The position numbers and the translations under genes were made by a program. A stretch of DNA of 64,000 bases from an uncultured Mycoplasmatota bacterium. Lineage in GTDB: Bacteria; Bacillota_I; Bacilli_A; RF39; UBA660. The notes under the pieces were generated by a model, which saw only the letters and a list, made by a program, of their open reading frames with translations, made no database searches and was not told the origin of the DNA. Positions 62,851 to 64,000 of the stretch are shown here, piece after piece. Numbering within the stretch: position 1 is the stretch's first letter; every line of letters starts with the position of its first letter. The stretch is taken from contig CAMUZS010000002.1 of NCBI GenBank assembly GCA_947165285.1, forward strand, positions 90,302 through 154,301. The letters run 5' to 3'.

Positions 62851-63871
62851 ATGGTATTAGTAATTTTTGTCCTACAAAAAGAAGTGATGAACTTAAATTA
62901 TTTAGATCTGCCAATGTAGAAACAGTAGTATCAAATCTCCTTGCTATAGAATATAAACTATCTCCTTTTTTTACAGTATATACTTTATTTTCGATTTTAT
63001 TATCTTTAATTATTAATTTTTGTCCTATAGATAATGTATCATTACCTAAATTATTAATAGATTTTAATTCATCTACTGACAAATTATATTTTTTTGCAAT
63101 AGAATATAAAGTATCACCTTTTTTTACAATATAAGTATTTGATTCACTTAAAGAATTCTCACTTACAATTAATCGCTGTCCTACAGAAAGTAAATTACTA
63201 TTTAAGTTGTTAATAGATTTAAGTTTATCAACACTTAAATTGAACTTTCTTGCAATAGACCAAAGTGTATCTCCTTTTAAAACAGTGTAATAATAACTAG
63301 GTTCAACATTATATGGAATACCTATATATTCAGCAATAGATTTAACAACAGACTCGGCTAATTGTTCATAATTATTTTTAAGTAAATTAACATCATCACC
63401 CTTACTATCTAAAAAACCATATTCAATAATTAAACTTTCAGTATTAGGGGTATTTCTTAAAATATAATAATAATCCTTAGATGGATCTGAAGGTAATCTT
63501 TTTTGATAATTAGTTCTTATATTTTGACCTGCATTATTTAAATTCATTAATATTTTTTTAGATAATACATCATTATTTCTTAATGCATAAATTACTTCAG
63601 CACCGTCACCTCCACCTGCATTTATATGATTAGATATAACAATAATATCACTATCATTTCCATAAATATCTAAAACTTTATTAACTCTATCAGTTGGATT
63701 TAAAGTAATATCACTATCTCTTGTTAAAGTAGATTCAATTCCTAAATCATCCAATCTATTTTTTATATACTTTGATATTTTTAAAGTTAAATCTTTTTCG
63801 ATTATACCATTAGCAACAGCTCCATAATCATTTCCTCCATGACCAGCATCAATTACAACTCTTTTACTCAT
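62849..63871 (-). CDS. N-acetylmuramoyl-L-alanine amidase with three LysM repeats
   Basis: A 340-residue enzyme: an Amidase_3 domain about 1-185 with zinc motifs VVIDAGHGGNDYGAV, EKDLTLKISKYI (Glu), ISNHINAGG (His) and IIEYGFLDS (Glu), then three LysM repeats at about 197-240, 245-290 and 295-340 (YTVLKGDTLWSIARKFNLSV, YIVKKGDTLYSIAKKYNLSV, YTVKKGDSLYSIARRFDTTV). No signal peptide. It cleaves the stem peptide from MurNAc. Start at 63871 after AGGTGAT; the longer frame adds 11 codons. Confidence 0.93.
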   Translation of the reverse strand: MSKRVVIDAGHGGNDYGAVANGIIEKDLTLKISKYIKNRLDDLGIESTLTRDSDITLNPTDRVNKVLDIYGNDSDIIVISNHINAGGGDGAEVIYALRNNDVLSKKILMNLNNAGQNIRTNYQKRLPSDPSKDYYYILRNTPNTESLIIEYGFLDSKGDDVNLLKNNYEQLAESVVKSIAEYIGIPYNVEPSYYYTVLKGDTLWSIARKFNLSVDKLKSINNLNSNLLSVGQRLIVSENSLSESNTYIVKKGDTLYSIAKKYNLSVDELKSINNLGNDTLSIGQKLIIKDNKIENKVYTVKKGDSLYSIARRFDTTVSTLADLNNLSSSLLFVGQKLLIP

Positions 63872-63904
63872 AATTAAATCACCTATTTTATTGTATGAAA
63901 CCAA

Positions 63905-63932
63905 GAAAAAAACGTACCCATTATTTGGTACG
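63905..63932 (-). terminator. Terminator of the gene entering from the right edge
   Basis: CGTACC (63913-63918) pairs with GGTACG (63927-63932), with a T7 run on the minus strand. Confidence 0.7.
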
Positions 63933-64000
63933 AGTTAATCTCATAATATTACCCTTATCAATCAATTTATTAGTAATAGTATTACCATCAGTAATACGAA
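63921..64000 (-). CDS. C-terminal end of an unidentified gene (partial)
   Basis: The minus strand from the window edge stays open for 26 codons, ending ...KGNIMRLTRTK with a TAA at 63921, just inside a terminator hairpin. The position of the stop and hairpin supports a real gene end; too short to assign. Confidence 0.45.
   Translation of the reverse strand, partial: RITDGNTITNKLIDKGNIMRLTRTK

Noticed and set aside
1-64000. CRISPR arrays, insertion sequences or integrated prophage
   Set aside because: No regularly spaced repeats, transposase or integrase were seen; the holin and LysM hydrolases lack other phage genes.

Overview
The window is about 64 kb of a very AT-rich (roughly a quarter G+C by eye) bacterial chromosome with short intergenic gaps. 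Gene content is that of a Bacillota/Mollicutes-related lineage: the S10-spc ribosomal cluster in Gram-positive order, a zinc-type S14, WhiA, Spo0A- and GerQ-like proteins, HrcA-type CIRCE operators and FtsEX with an M23 hydrolase. TGA is used as a stop (ATGA overlaps at 22839-22842 and 43832-43835), so this is the standard bacterial code, not the Mycoplasma code. L30 (rpmD) is missing from its usual place, as in Mollicutes. My best guess, an inference, is an uncultured gut Bacilli lineage near the Mollicutes (RF39-like).

Layout. 1-9345 (minus strand): secY (partial) and 20 ribosomal protein genes from rpsJ to rplO, preceded by a structured leader. 9567-18421 (minus): gpmI, a Spo0A homologue with a degenerate receiver, pgk, two tandem TasA/camelysin-like surface proteins, gap and a TGS-uridine kinase fusion. 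18530-27662: clpP, a kinase-like protein, an XRE membrane regulator, whiA, the ftsE-ftsX-M23 division operon, a YitT protein, a GerQ-like protein, an MBL hydrolase, a LemA-like protein, a 44-aa coiled-coil gene and ung. 27720-41051: a YfcC-like permease, typA, an unrecognised two-gene membrane/coiled-coil pair, DUF308, a 35-aa basic gene, a beta-helix membrane protein, ldh, a CtpE-like P-type ATPase, a stand-alone FtsK-like motor and a PPi-type phosphofructokinase. 41114-47727 (minus): a HExxH protein and a five-gene envelope glycan cluster. 47833-53048: a lipoprotein, small membrane proteins, and a plus-strand cassette of an HD alarmone-hydrolase-like protein, a STAS-kinase fusion and a 7TM-PP2C-HATPase fusion. 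53049-60202: a D-Ala-D-Ala carboxypeptidase, tRNA-Trp, ClpB without its N-domain and HtpG (both with CIRCE), and two membrane-anchored unknowns. 60363-64000: a holin, an M23-LysM endopeptidase, rfbC, a polysaccharide deacetylase, an amidase with three LysM repeats, and the tail of an unidentified gene.

How the genes work together. Much of lower glycolysis is here (PPi-PFK, GAPDH, PGK, iPGM, LDH), consistent with a fermentative, energy-limited lifestyle. FtsEX-M23, the carboxypeptidase, the amidase, the M23-LysM protein and the glycan cluster point to a real peptidoglycan wall, unlike true Mollicutes. The strongest candidate for an undescribed system is the partner-switching cassette at 49451-53048: all switch components are fused into two proteins, co-transcribed with a (p)ppGpp-hydrolase-like enzyme, and no sigma factor is nearby. 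No gene-free stretch exceeds 300 bases; the longest are 9346-9566 (S10 leader) and 11928-12106 (spo0A/pgk gap with a 0A-box-like site). I saw no CRISPR array, insertion sequence or rRNA gene.
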